DNA of 64,000 bases. It comes from CAYPNP01 sp964412195. Lineage in GTDB: Bacteria > Acidobacteriota > JAAYUB01. Where the stretch lies: the NCBI GenBank assembly GCA_964412195.1, contig CAYPNP010000019.1, forward strand, positions 1-64,000, given 5' to 3'. A program made the position numbers and the translations under genes. Below the pieces are notes generated by a model. That model was given only the letters and a program-made list of their open reading frames with translations. It had not been told where the DNA came from and made no database searches. This document shows positions 45,506 to 54,531 of this stretch, piece after piece. Every line of letters begins with the position of its first letter. Positions within the stretch are counted from its first letter, which is position 1.

Positions 45506-48500
45506 GTGAAGGAGACCAAGCTGGTCCGGAGCGCCTGGGCGGCGGCGGGCGCCGGGCGGATCGTGGCCGGCGACGCCACGGGCTCGGGCCGCTGGGCGAG
45601 GGTGGAGTACACCGGCCGGAACGTCTACGACGGGCTGGACCGGCTGGAGCGGGCCACCGAAGGGTACTGGGGCCGGACGACGGAGTTCTGGTACAACCGC
45701 GCCGGCGCCCGCACGGGGACCTTCTTCCCGGGCGAGACCGTCTCTCCGCCGCCGGGCAGTGTCCCCTCCGCCGCGCCTTCCTTGTCCTACCGCTACGACG
45801 CGGCCAACCGCCTCGTGGCGGCGAACCGCACCGCTGCGGCGGGAGGGAAGGCCTCGGCGCTGAATTTCCGAAACGGCGAACCAGCGCATCGGCGAAACGG
45901 CGCCGCATGGAGCGCCGGCTTCCAGCCGGCCGATGTGGAGTGCGGTGATGAGGCGCCCGGTCAGGTTTCAGCCCCGGGGCAGATGCAGGGGCGCCGAAAC
46001 ACCGCTTTGGAACCGCGCGGAGCGCTATCTCCCGATGCAGACACATCCGCCGGAGCGCGGACGTCCCGTCCGCACGATGCCGCCATACCTCGCGCCGTCC
46101 CCGGCGCGTGGGCTTCCTCGGCCGATTCCCCCGACACGCGTCCGGAGGCCGCGAGCTACGCCGATTCACCGATTCACCCATTCACCGATTCACCGACTGC
46201 CAAAACTGACGATTCATCGGTGGCCTCCTACGAGTACTTCCCCGACGGCCTCGTCCACACGATCCGCTCCGCCAACGGCGCGGTCACCACGTACGCGTAT
46301 TACCCCAACCGCTGGGTCCAGGCCATCGACACCCGGGCCGGCAGCCGCCGGATCAGCCGCTACGAATACGAGTACGACGCGAACGGCAACCGGACGCTGA
46401 TGCGGGAGTGGAACGCCACCCCGGCGTGGCGGGCGGCGCACCCGGCCTGGGAGACCGACCCGGACGACGTTGCCGAGCACGAGGTGACCGTCTACACTTA
46501 TGATCGCCTCGACCGGCTCAACGGGGTGACCTACCGCTACGGTACGGCGGAGCAGCGGGCGGTGGCCTACACCTATGACCTGCTGGGCAACCGGCTGAGC
46601 GAGCTCGAAACGAAGCTGGACGGCACGCCGGTCAAACACCGCGCGTTCGCCTACGACCGCCACGGCCGGCTGCTTCACGTGACCGACCACCTGGCGCCGG
46701 GGCGCAGCGTGAGTTACGAGTACAGCGCCGCCGGCGACACGTTATCAAAAACCATCGGCCAGCTGGACGGCGCCGGCCAGATCGTCCCCGGTACCGAAGC
46801 CCTGCGGCTGAATTTCGGCTGGGACGCCTGGGGCCGCCTCCGCCGGGTGACCCGGCAGACGGCTGACACTGGAAAATGGAGTCAGGCCAAGACGGGAGAC
46901 GGGAGACGGGAGACGGGAGCGGAACCCGCCGGGATGTCCTCCGCCGGGATGTCCTCCGCGTCTGCCGGACTCAGTCTCTCAAACAGCAAAGTCTCCGCCC
47001 CCTCCGCTCTGGGTGATGAAGAGCTCGTCGCCGAGTTCTGCTACGACCACGCCGGGCGGCGCATCCGCAAGGACGGCCGCTTCGTGTTCCTGGGCGACGG
47101 CGCCGGCGGCCCCGGCGACCCGGTCCCGTCCGACACCCGCTTCTATGTCTATGACCAGCAGAGCTGCCTGGCCGAATACGCCCCCGACCCGGCCCAACCG
47201 GCGGATCCCTCGGCCCTGGTCAAGACCCGCCAGTATATTTACGGCAGCGAGCTGATCTCCGCCGAATCTTGGATTGCCTCTGACCAGTCCCCCGCCCCCA
47301 AGTCCCAGGTCCCGTCTCCCAGTTCCCAGGCCCCAGGTCCCAGATCCCAATCCCCAGGTCCCAGTTCCGTCTTCTACCACCAGGACGCCCTCGGCTCCAC
47401 CGTCAACCTGACCGCCGGTGGCGATGTCCCCGGCGGCCCCGCCGCCGGCGCCGTCACCGCGAGCTACCTCTACGACGCCTGGGGCAACTACCGCGAGCTG
47501 GACACCACCGACCCGGCCGACCCCGGCAATCCCCTGTTCGACGCCACCCCCGACCTCGGCCCCGACGGCCTCTACGCCTGGGACTCCTACCTCTCCACCA
47601 TCCAATTTGCTTTTGATCCGGCGAGCCTCGAGCTTCCAGCCCCGAGCCTCGCGGATTGGAACCGCTTCACCTACACCGGCCACGAATTCGACCCCGAGAC
47701 GGGCCTCTACTACTTCAAGGCCCGCTTCTACGACCCCGAGCTGGGCCGTTTCGCCTCCGAGGATCAATTCGAAGGATCCGCACTCACACCTCCCAGTCTT
47801 CAACGGTACTGCTACGCAAATAGCAATCCCCTGACCTTTGTTGATCGAACGGGGTATTGGAGCGACAAGAGAATAACCACGGATGCGACCCTGGTGACGG
47901 CAGTCGAGAAACAAGACCTCACCGTCGGTACTGGTTCTTCCAAACATCCCATCGATGCCCTGTTAGACAGATTCAACCTTTCAGGTAACCTGAAACAGAG
48001 ATTCCTTCAAGAGCTGATCAAGAAGAATCCCAGAATGATTGCGGAAGACGGGAGTTGGCAGCCTTGGAATCACCCTGTCTGGCGGAAGGATCTGTATGTC
48101 CCACTCACATGGGAGTTCCTGGGAAGCATGAAACCCAGGGAAGCGGTCGATCTCGTAATGAACTCGCCACGGTTGATGGGCGGGACCACATTCCGGGATC
48201 AAGTGCTCCAGGAAACGGGTAAAATATTACATCCTTGGAACACAGCCATAAACATCGGCTTGAAATTTGGCGCGAAGGTGGCGATCGCCATCATCGCCAT
48301 CAAGTGCCCTCCCGTCGGACTGGCTTTGCTGGCGTTATACGGGCCGGCGCTCTCACAAGATCTTGTCGAGGGATGCAAAGAGTTGTCGACCCCGGCGGGG
48401 AGGGAGGCGGTCTATCAGGCTCTCGAAGATGCCCCAATGGAAGCCAAGGCAGACTTTTATGGCGACATCTTGATTGCCGCAGGAGTGGGAGGCTATGCCC

Positions 48501-49045
48501 TCAAAGGAAGAGGACAACCCGGATCATCCAGATTCAGCTTGAATCGGCGCGGTTCTCTTGATATTCAATCAGGGAAACAGCCCATTCCTTCTTTGGGAGA
48601 TCTGTTAAGAGAAAATCTTAAAATCCAGAATGGCGGCACAGATGAGGCCTCAAGCAGAGCAGGCAGAGTCACAAGTCCGAACGCCATCGCCCGGAGAGCT
48701 GCTCAAGGCGAGTACGTCGATCCGATGACGAACCAGATTGTGAGGACCACCGAACCGTTAGCAGCCGATCATATCATCCCGCAACGAGTGATTAAACAGC
48801 TTGAGGGCTTTGACCGGCTAACTGCAGAACAGAAGGCAGCGGTGTTGAACCGACTTGAAAACTTCCAGGGCCTTCCAAAGACCTTCAACTCCTCGAAAGG
48901 CGGGCAAATGCCGGGAGATTGGCAGCAATACCGAGGGCAACCGCTGAATCCCAATTACATCAACCGCAACCAAGAGCTCCAGCCAAAGCTATTGAAGGAA
49001 CTTCAAGAGATGATCAACAACTACCGAAATCCAATGGGGTCATAG
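45506..49045 (+). CDS. Displaced Rhs core module with HNH nuclease toxin tail
   Basis: Rhs homology begins abruptly at 45479 (FDRNDNLTEVKETK) and the first possible start is GTG 45506. There is no signal peptide and no N-terminal stem, so this 1179-aa frame is an rhs core plus tail, like the orphan rhs-CT units known in enterobacteria. It has YD repeats, an octamer cassette (45870-46193), the core motif ETGLYYFKARFYDPELGRF, then a tail of about 420 residues. The tail has a hydrophobic segment (VAIAIIAIKCPPVGLALLAL) and near residue 1085 AADHIIPQRVIKQL, followed by NRLENFQGLPKTFNSSKGG: the DH...N...N arrangement of HNH/ENDO VII nuclease toxins. It is probably a silent donor for tail exchange with the giant rhs gene, or a fusion product after recombination. 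Confidence 0.82.
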   Translation: MKETKLVRSAWAAAGAGRIVAGDATGSGRWARVEYTGRNVYDGLDRLERATEGYWGRTTEFWYNRAGARTGTFFPGETVSPPPGSVPSAAPSLSYRYDAANRLVAANRTAAAGGKASALNFRNGEPAHRRNGAAWSAGFQPADVECGDEAPGQVSAPGQMQGRRNTALEPRGALSPDADTSAGARTSRPHDAAIPRAVPGAWASSADSPDTRPEAASYADSPIHPFTDSPTAKTDDSSVASYEYFPDGLVHTIRSANGAVTTYAYYPNRWVQAIDTRAGSRRISRYEYEYDANGNRTLMREWNATPAWRAAHPAWETDPDDVAEHEVTVYTYDRLDRLNGVTYRYGTAEQRAVAYTYDLLGNRLSELETKLDGTPVKHRAFAYDRHGRLLHVTDHLAPGRSVSYEYSAAGDTLSKTIGQLDGAGQIVPGTEALRLNFGWDAWGRLRRVTRQTADTGKWSQAKTGDGRRETGAEPAGMSSAGMSSASAGLSLSNSKVSAPSALGDEELVAEFCYDHAGRRIRKDGRFVFLGDGAGGPGDPVPSDTRFYVYDQQSCLAEYAPDPAQPADPSALVKTRQYIYGSELISAESWIASDQSPAPKSQVPSPSSQAPGPRSQSPGPSSVFYHQDALGSTVNLTAGGDVPGGPAAGAVTASYLYDAWGNYRELDTTDPADPGNPLFDATPDLGPDGLYAWDSYLSTIQFAFDPASLELPAPSLADWNRFTYTGHEFDPETGLYYFKARFYDPELGRFASEDQFEGSALTPPSLQRYCYANSNPLTFVDRTGYWSDKRITTDATLVTAVEKQDLTVGTGSSKHPIDALLDRFNLSGNLKQRFLQELIKKNPRMIAEDGSWQPWNHPVWRKDLYVPLTWEFLGSMKPREAVDLVMNSPRLMGGTTFRDQVLQETGKILHPWNTAINIGLKFGAKVAIAIIAIKCPPVGLALLALYGPALSQDLVEGCKELSTPAGREAVYQALEDAPMEAKADFYGDILIAAGVGGYALKGRGQPGSSRFSLNRRGSLDIQSGKQPIPSLGDLLRENLKIQNGGTDEASSRAGRVTSPNAIARRAAQGEYVDPMTNQIVRTTEPLAADHIIPQRVIKQLEGFDRLTAEQKAAVLNRLENFQGLPKTFNSSKGGQMPGDWQQYRGQPLNPNYINRNQELQPKLLKELQEMINNYRNPMGS
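45870..46193. mobile_element. 324-bp cassette bounded by inverted octamer arrays (copy 2)
   Basis: The left end (45870-45901) has gaaacggc, gaaccagc, gcatcggc, gaaacggc. The right end (46162-46193) has cgattcac, cgattcac, ccattcac, cgattcac. The length is exactly that of copy 1 and the interior is clearly homologous (tggagcgccggcttccagcc, palindromic element, acacgcgtccggaggccgcg). It occupies the same Rhs position, between YRYDAANRLVAA and VASYEYFPDGLV. Confidence 0.75.
45936..46010. repeat. Palindromic element, copy B (inside first displaced Rhs module)
   Basis: The left arm is tggagtgcggtgatgaggcg and the right arm is gcgccgaaacaccgctttgg. It is in the same orientation and the same reading frame as copy A, with a different centre. 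Confidence 0.7.
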
Positions 49046-49049
49046 AGCG

Positions 49050-49715
49050 ATGCAAACTGCGACGAGAACCTGCAGACACCATGGACACCCTGAGTTCATT
49101 GTTGATTATGATCCGGCGATTGTAATTGAGCCGGACGTAGAATGGCTGCTGGAGTTCCTAGAGAAGTCGGTCGATTCAGGCACGAAATACCGAACTCAGG
49201 AAATCATTCGTATCGGTTGGACTGACACACTGATCGAGCAGGTAGACAACAACCATCTGCGACTGCTCGAACCGGACTGGACGGGCAGAATGCCTATAGA
49301 GTACATCCCTGGGGTTACGCAGACTCTCGCACATCTACGCCGGCAGAAGGACGTGGTTGAGAGCCTTGGTCTTGGTGAGCACCTGTCGTTCCCCACCATC
49401 AGGCAGAGCGCGTTAGTCTGCGACCAACTGGGTGCGAGAGACTGTGGAATCATCGAAAGGGTCCACCCAGATGGTCATGATTCTGGATGGTTCTTCGGAT
49501 GCAATGACCCGGCACACGATCACAGTGATGCTAGGGTTCTGAAGCGTATTTCCCTTTACGAGATTGGATGTCGCATACCAGGAATCGTGCAGTTTTGTGC
49601 GCTCCCGCCCGGTTCGAACCTATCTCTCGGTGGTGCCAAGAAGATCGTGTTTAGCCTGGATGGTCATGCTGTGGAAATCCGTAAGGGTTCGTATCTGGAG
49701 AGGTTTCTCTATTAA
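49050..49715 (+). CDS. Probable immunity protein with DUF2185/Imm33-like C-terminal region
   Basis: A 221-aa cytoplasmic protein starting four bases after the stop of the HNH-tail module. The C-terminal half (SALVCDQLGARDCGIIERV, DSGWFFGCNDPAHDH, RVLKRISLYEIGCRIPGIV) resembles DUF2185/Imm33-type immunity domains, where a D-SGW-F-G element and a downstream helix are shared. I make this link from memory of the motif, not from an alignment. The N-terminal part (about 90 residues) is unassigned. By position it should neutralise the HNH nuclease tail. Confidence 0.75.
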   Translation: MQTATRTCRHHGHPEFIVDYDPAIVIEPDVEWLLEFLEKSVDSGTKYRTQEIIRIGWTDTLIEQVDNNHLRLLEPDWTGRMPIEYIPGVTQTLAHLRRQKDVVESLGLGEHLSFPTIRQSALVCDQLGARDCGIIERVHPDGHDSGWFFGCNDPAHDHSDARVLKRISLYEIGCRIPGIVQFCALPPGSNLSLGGAKKIVFSLDGHAVEIRKGSYLERFLY

Positions 49716-49921
49716 GAACGAGATCAGCGCAGAGCACAGGCTCACCCAAAACAGATCAGGGAAACACAATAACTGTAAGTGCAAGGAGATTGTAATTCTG
49801 TCCGGTCGTCCATGGTTAGCGCTTCCCCTGGTTCTAATCTAGTCCGCCCCGGCTGGAGGCGCTCTACCCGGGGCGGACCCATCCGTACTTCCACCATGAG
49901 TACAGCGACCGCAACGAGCGG

Positions 49922-52900
49922 GTGAGCACCACCGATGCGGATGGATTGACCACCACGACCGGCTACGACGGCGTGGGGCGGAAGGCGGGGGTGGCGTCGC
50001 CGCTGGAGCATCGGACCGCCTACGCCTACGACGAGCAGGACCGGCTGACCGGCGTGACCCAGGGGGCCGAGGAAGGCGCGCAATTCACGGCGGTGACCGC
50101 GTACCGCTACGACGACGCGGGGCCGGTGCGCTGGCAGGTGGACGCCGACGGCCACGCCGTGGAGCGGGTCTACGACGCCTGGGACCGGGTCACCGAGCTG
50201 CGCCAGTGGTTCCTGCCCGCCGATCAGATCCCCGCCCTGATGACCGGAAAAGCGAGCGCAAGCGGACCAGGTCCCAATTCCCAGGTCCCAGGTCCGGTCT
50301 CCCAGTCCCGCGCCTCGAGCCCCGACTTCCTCCCCTGGACCTCCGCCTACGACGCCGTCGGCAACCTGCTTGCCACCGTCGATCCTGATGGCCGGCGTGT
50401 GGACCGGACATACGACGCGCTGAACCGGCTGGAGAGCGAGTCCTTCGCCTGGCCGTCCTCCGACCCGACCGCTCTGGCGGACGTGCCGCTGAACCACGCC
50501 TACGCGTACGACCTCAACGACAACCTGCGGCAGGTGGTGGAGGAAAAGGACGTCCGCAGCGACTGGGCGGCGGCGGGGGCCGGGGTAGTCTCCGGCCCGC
50601 CGGGGGTGCGGCGCTCGGTGGCCTACACCACGCGCTACCGTTACGACGGCCTCGACCGGCTGGAGGAGCAGACGGACGGCTACTGGGGTCGGACGACGCG
50701 CTTCGGCTACGACCGGACCGGCAGCCGCACGGCGATGTACTTCCCTGGGGAGACGCCGGCGCTGATCCCCGACCAGCCTCCCGCGGTTGCCCCCTCCGCG
50801 GCCTACCGCTACGACGCCGCCCACCGCCTCGTGGGGGTGGACCGCCACATTTCGGAGGCGGGCAAAGCCACTGTTTTCAGTCACGGAACCGGCGAACCGG
50901 CGAAACGGCGAACCGGCGCCGCATGGAGCGCAAACTTCCCGCCGGCGGATGGACGTCCGGACCGCCGGGCCGGACTGCCGCCGGAAAATGCCGGACCGGC
51001 CAACCTGCCTTTGACCGCCGCCGGCTCCAAATCCACCGAGCTTTTCACCGATTCCCCGTCTTCTGCCGATTCACCGATCCCCCCATTCCCCGATTCCCCG
51101 TTGCAGACCGATTCCCCGGTGGCCGCCTACACCTATCTCCCCGACGGCCTGGTCGACACCATCACCTACCAGAACGGCGCGGTCGCCACCTGGCATTACC
51201 GCGACAACGGCTGGGTGTCGTCCATCGAGCTTCACGACGGCAACGGCGCCCTCCTCAGCAGTTACTTCTACACCTACGACGACGACGGCAACCGCATCGC
51301 CATGGCCGAGGTCAACGCCACCCCGGCCCGCCGCGCCGCCGATCCGATGTGGGCGGCGCCCCGCGAAACCACCTACGGCTACGACCACTTCGGCCGCCTG
51401 ACCTGGGTGAAATATCCGGCGATGGGCGCCGACGCCCCGGCCCGGCGGATGGACTACACGTATGACTTGGCGGGCAACCGGCTGACGGAAACCGAGGTCG
51501 AACTGGACGGCGCCGGCCATCCCGTGCGCACCATCAAGCAGCGCGCCTTCACTTACAACGCGCTCAACCAGGTGGAATTCATCCGCGACGAGCTGGCCCC
51601 GGCGCGCAGCGTCCGCTACGAGTACGACCTCAGCGGCGACACCACCGCCAAGATCATCGGCGCGCTGGATGCCGACGGCGAGGTTGTCCCCGGCACGGAA
51701 GTGTCCCGTCTGAACTTTGCCTGGGACGCCGCCGGCCGGCTCCGCCGCGTCACCCGGCAGGTACCTACCACCGGCAAGTACTCCGGGTCCGCCGGCCCCG
51801 GAACTCCCGCTGGGAAAGTCGCCTCCCCTTCAGTGCTCGGCGAAGAAGAATTAGTCGCCGAATTCGCCTACGACTACGCCGGACGCCGGGTGCGCCACGA
51901 CGGCCGCTTCGTGTACCTGGGCGACGGCGCCGGTGGCCCCGGCGACCCGGTCCCCGCGGATATCCGTTTCTATGTTTACGACCAGCAGAGCGGCCTGGCC
52001 GAGTATGCCCCCGACCCGGCCTTCCCCGGCGATCCCGCCGCCCTCGTCAAGACCCGCCAGTACCTGTACGGCAACGAACTGATCGCGGCCGAATCGGTTC
52101 CCTCGAGCCCCGAGTCCCCAGCCCCGAGCCCCGTCTTCTACCACCAGGATTCCCTCGGCTCCACGATCAACCTGACCGGCCCGGACGGCGCCGCCACCGC
52201 GGGCTACCTCTACGACGCCTGGGGCAACTACCGGGAACTGGACGTGACCGACCCGGCCAACCCGGGCAATCCCATCTTCAACGCCACCCCCGACCTCGGC
52301 CCCGACGGCCTCTACGCCTGGGACTCCTACCTCTCCACCATCCAATTTGCTTTTGATCCGGCGAGCCTCGAGCTTCCAGCCCCGAGCCTCGCGGATTGGA
52401 ACCGCTTCACCTACACCGGCCACGAATTCGACCCCGAAACCGGGCTGTATTACTTCAAAGCCCGCTTCTACGACCCCGAGCTCGGCCGCTTCGCCTCCGA
52501 AGATCCGTACCTGGGCGATTTTCTGACACCACCCAGTTTGCATCGATACCTGTATGCCTATGCCAACTCGACTCGATTTGTGGATCTGACGGGCTATGCC
52601 TCCGCCACCGACGATGAGCCATGGTGGATGAAGGTCAAACAACGCCATCAGGATTTGAAAAATTGGTTTACCACCAAGAAAGCCCAAGCGGAAGAGAAGG
52701 TGGACGACACCGGCGCTCGAATCAGCCAGATGAAGAGATATTTCACTCATGAAGTACCCGCCCGGGCTCAGCGGGGGTATGCGTGGGGGAAAATCTTTGG
52801 GGAGCGATTCAAGGACGATGTAGAAGGCATGATCCTGTTCGGCGTCATGTTGAATATGAATCCGAATTTCCTTCTGGAGCTGCTGGCGGAAAACGCGAAG

Positions 52901-53722
52901 GTGACTGGCAAAACGCTGACATCAGTCCAAGGCTACGGAGACTTGTGGGCAGGATATGTGGCGTATTGCGAGCAGATGAAGACTTTCGAAGGCTCGGCCC
53001 GGCTGGCAGCGGATCTGGCATTCGCATATTTGACAAGTAAATTGACTTCCCTTGGCGGTGCGGGGAAGACGGGGACGGTTGGCGAAGTTGGGGGAGAAGC
53101 TGGGGTGATGAGAGATGCCGCGGCAGCGGGTCGAGCCGGTGCCGGCATGGGAGAGGATGCCGCAACAGCCGGTCGAGCCGGGACAGGTGTGGGGCAAGAC
53201 GCTGCAGCGGCCGCCAGAACTGGAACACCTCTGGCGAAGGATGGTACAATCCCTCTGCAAGCTGGAACTGATCCGGCGTTAAAAGCTCCACTTGCCCCAA
53301 GCAGGGGAGCGACAGCAACACAACTTGGAACCCGACGGCTTCCAAACGGCGATAATCCATGGATCAAGTACCAGAAGCACGTTACAGGACGCTCTTTTGA
53401 AGAAATGTGGAGACTAAATGTTGACAAAGTAGGCGTTGATGCCACTAAAGCCGGGTACACGGTAGAGGCAAAGTGGGCAGGAAGAAACGATGCTGCGTGG
53501 CGCAGTTCCCCATACAATCCTCGGTCAGAGTTCTACAATGAAAAAGCAATTCTGGACCAAGCGCGAAACCTGATTGAGTTGAACAAGGCCTCCGGCGGCA
53601 AGGGAGTCCGGTACGCCATATCGAATGACGCAGCGCGGGCGCATTTCGACGCGTTGTTCCGTCAGCACTTTCCGGGCGAGAACATCCAGGTTTGGCATGT
53701 GCCCGGCACGGGGATGAAATGA
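49922..53722 (+). CDS. Displaced Rhs core module with Tox-REase-like nuclease tail
   Basis: Rhs homology starts at about 49847 (PRLEALYPGRTHPYFHHEYS), matching the giant gene near 40070; the first usable start is GTG 49922. The 1266-aa frame has no export signal. YD repeats, a shortened octamer cassette (50886-51098) and the core motif are followed by a tail of about 390 residues: a helical pre-toxin part, a three-fold Ala/Gly/Arg repeat (DAAAAGRAGAGMGE, DAATAGRAGTGVGQ, DAAAAARTGTPLAK; residues of about 1061-1102) and a nuclease-like end with NPWIKYQKHVTG, GYTVEAKWAG (near 1180) and KGVRYAISN. The E-A-K and following basic and aromatic residues fit restriction-endonuclease-fold toxins (Tox-REase group). 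The immunity gene overlaps it by four bases. Confidence 0.82.
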   Translation: MSTTDADGLTTTTGYDGVGRKAGVASPLEHRTAYAYDEQDRLTGVTQGAEEGAQFTAVTAYRYDDAGPVRWQVDADGHAVERVYDAWDRVTELRQWFLPADQIPALMTGKASASGPGPNSQVPGPVSQSRASSPDFLPWTSAYDAVGNLLATVDPDGRRVDRTYDALNRLESESFAWPSSDPTALADVPLNHAYAYDLNDNLRQVVEEKDVRSDWAAAGAGVVSGPPGVRRSVAYTTRYRYDGLDRLEEQTDGYWGRTTRFGYDRTGSRTAMYFPGETPALIPDQPPAVAPSAAYRYDAAHRLVGVDRHISEAGKATVFSHGTGEPAKRRTGAAWSANFPPADGRPDRRAGLPPENAGPANLPLTAAGSKSTELFTDSPSSADSPIPPFPDSPLQTDSPVAAYTYLPDGLVDTITYQNGAVATWHYRDNGWVSSIELHDGNGALLSSYFYTYDDDGNRIAMAEVNATPARRAADPMWAAPRETTYGYDHFGRLTWVKYPAMGADAPARRMDYTYDLAGNRLTETEVELDGAGHPVRTIKQRAFTYNALNQVEFIRDELAPARSVRYEYDLSGDTTAKIIGALDADGEVVPGTEVSRLNFAWDAAGRLRRVTRQVPTTGKYSGSAGPGTPAGKVASPSVLGEEELVAEFAYDYAGRRVRHDGRFVYLGDGAGGPGDPVPADIRFYVYDQQSGLAEYAPDPAFPGDPAALVKTRQYLYGNELIAAESVPSSPESPAPSPVFYHQDSLGSTINLTGPDGAATAGYLYDAWGNYRELDVTDPANPGNPIFNATPDLGPDGLYAWDSYLSTIQFAFDPASLELPAPSLADWNRFTYTGHEFDPETGLYYFKARFYDPELGRFASEDPYLGDFLTPPSLHRYLYAYANSTRFVDLTGYASATDDEPWWMKVKQRHQDLKNWFTTKKAQAEEKVDDTGARISQMKRYFTHEVPARAQRGYAWGKIFGERFKDDVEGMILFGVMLNMNPNFLLELLAENAKVTGKTLTSVQGYGDLWAGYVAYCEQMKTFEGSARLAADLAFAYLTSKLTSLGGAGKTGTVGEVGGEAGVMRDAAAAGRAGAGMGEDAATAGRAGTGVGQDAAAAARTGTPLAKDGTIPLQAGTDPALKAPLAPSRGATATQLGTRRLPNGDNPWIKYQKHVTGRSFEEMWRLNVDKVGVDATKAGYTVEAKWAGRNDAAWRSSPYNPRSEFYNEKAILDQARNLIELNKASGGKGVRYAISNDAARAHFDALFRQHFPGENIQVWHVPGTGMK
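50886..51098. mobile_element. 213-bp shortened cassette bounded by inverted octamer arrays (copy 3)
   Basis: The left end (50886-50917) is gaaccggc x2, gaaacggc, gaaccggc. The right end (51067-51098) is cgattcac, cgatcccc, ccattccc, cgattccc. The interior is shorter than in copies 1 and 2 and lacks the palindromic element, but keeps a degenerate atggagcgcaaacttcccgcc. It lies at the same Rhs position (YRYDAAHRLVGV before VAAYTYLPDGLV). The length is 71 codons, so the frame is kept. Confidence 0.7.
51648..51933 (+). repeat. 286-bp block identical to 54479-54764
   Basis: The second and third displaced modules share this stretch, from gccaagatcatcggcgcgc to ggcgacggcgccgg, with one mismatch just before it. 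It marks the 5' breakpoint of the third module (54460). The identity includes synonymous sites, so exchange was recent. Confidence 0.85.
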
Positions 53723-54213
53723 TGTGTGATATTGCTACGCTTGTGGGACGTTTGAAAGACATTCGGTGGGTGTGGAGCGTGTCAGGGATGAACCCGGTTT
53801 TTGCTGCGCTGACTGCCACGCCCGTTGAGACTGTGCCAGGGCGTTGGACATATATCATCGCATCTGGCCTGAAACTGAGTGTCTACATGGAGGATGACAG
53901 AATCGAGTTCCTGGAAATCACAATGGATGTATTTTTCGACCCACAGCGTTTGCAACCGGAAGAATACGAGCGGAAGGTCGATGAGTATTTCTCAAAGTAT
54001 GAGAAAGCCGTTGCCTCAGCCGAACGGATTCTCGGACCTCCCACCTTCAATGATGGCTGGGGGAGTGAAGGATTTCCTGAAGACCAGGAGGCGGTATGGT
54101 TAGCACAGTGGGACCTTCTGAATGCCCGGCTAATGATTCAGCAGAAACACGAAGACAAGGAACTTCCATTTCGGCTTTGTATCGTGATCACACCACCCGT
54201 GGATTTTGCATAA
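53719..54213 (+). CDS. Probable immunity protein for the Tox-REase-like tail
   Basis: A 164-aa protein. The ATG at 53719 overlaps the toxin stop (atga); a second ATG follows at 53722 and either may be used. No signal peptide. Distinctive text: VWSVSGMNPVFAAL, RIEFLEITMDVFFDP, ERILGPPTFNDGWGSEGF and KHEDKELPFRLCIVITPP, an acidic protein as expected for an inhibitor of a nuclease. I cannot name the family. Coupled translation and lower G+C than the Rhs core support its role as cognate immunity. Confidence 0.78.
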   Translation: MMCDIATLVGRLKDIRWVWSVSGMNPVFAALTATPVETVPGRWTYIIASGLKLSVYMEDDRIEFLEITMDVFFDPQRLQPEEYERKVDEYFSKYEKAVASAERILGPPTFNDGWGSEGFPEDQEAVWLAQWDLLNARLMIQQKHEDKELPFRLCIVITPPVDFA

Positions 54214-54531
54214 GCGACCGAGCTCTTCCGGCTGTCGCCTCTCGTTGAGTCTGGGGCAAGACTGGCTGCTGTGACAATAAGAGGCTTCTTCGGCTGCATA
54301 CAAGTGCGTCAGGTTGGGATGTCCCCTGAAACTAGACAATCGAAATGTTAGGGCGGCTGGGCCGGGCCCCCGAGTTGGACCGATGAAATGTGAATGTCGC
54401 TGTAGCCGCCTTCAATTCATTCCGAAAAGGTATCCGCACTCATCTCGCTTCCAGCGTCTCTCAGCGGCGACACCACGGCCAAGATCATCGGCGCGCTGGA
54501 TGCCGACGGCGAGGTTGTCCCCGGCACGGAA

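Noticed and set aside
45479..49045. Frameshifted continuation of the giant rhs gene
   Set aside because: A complete core, tail and immunity gene come before it, and its Rhs text repeats the giant gene's instead of continuing it. It is a duplicate module.
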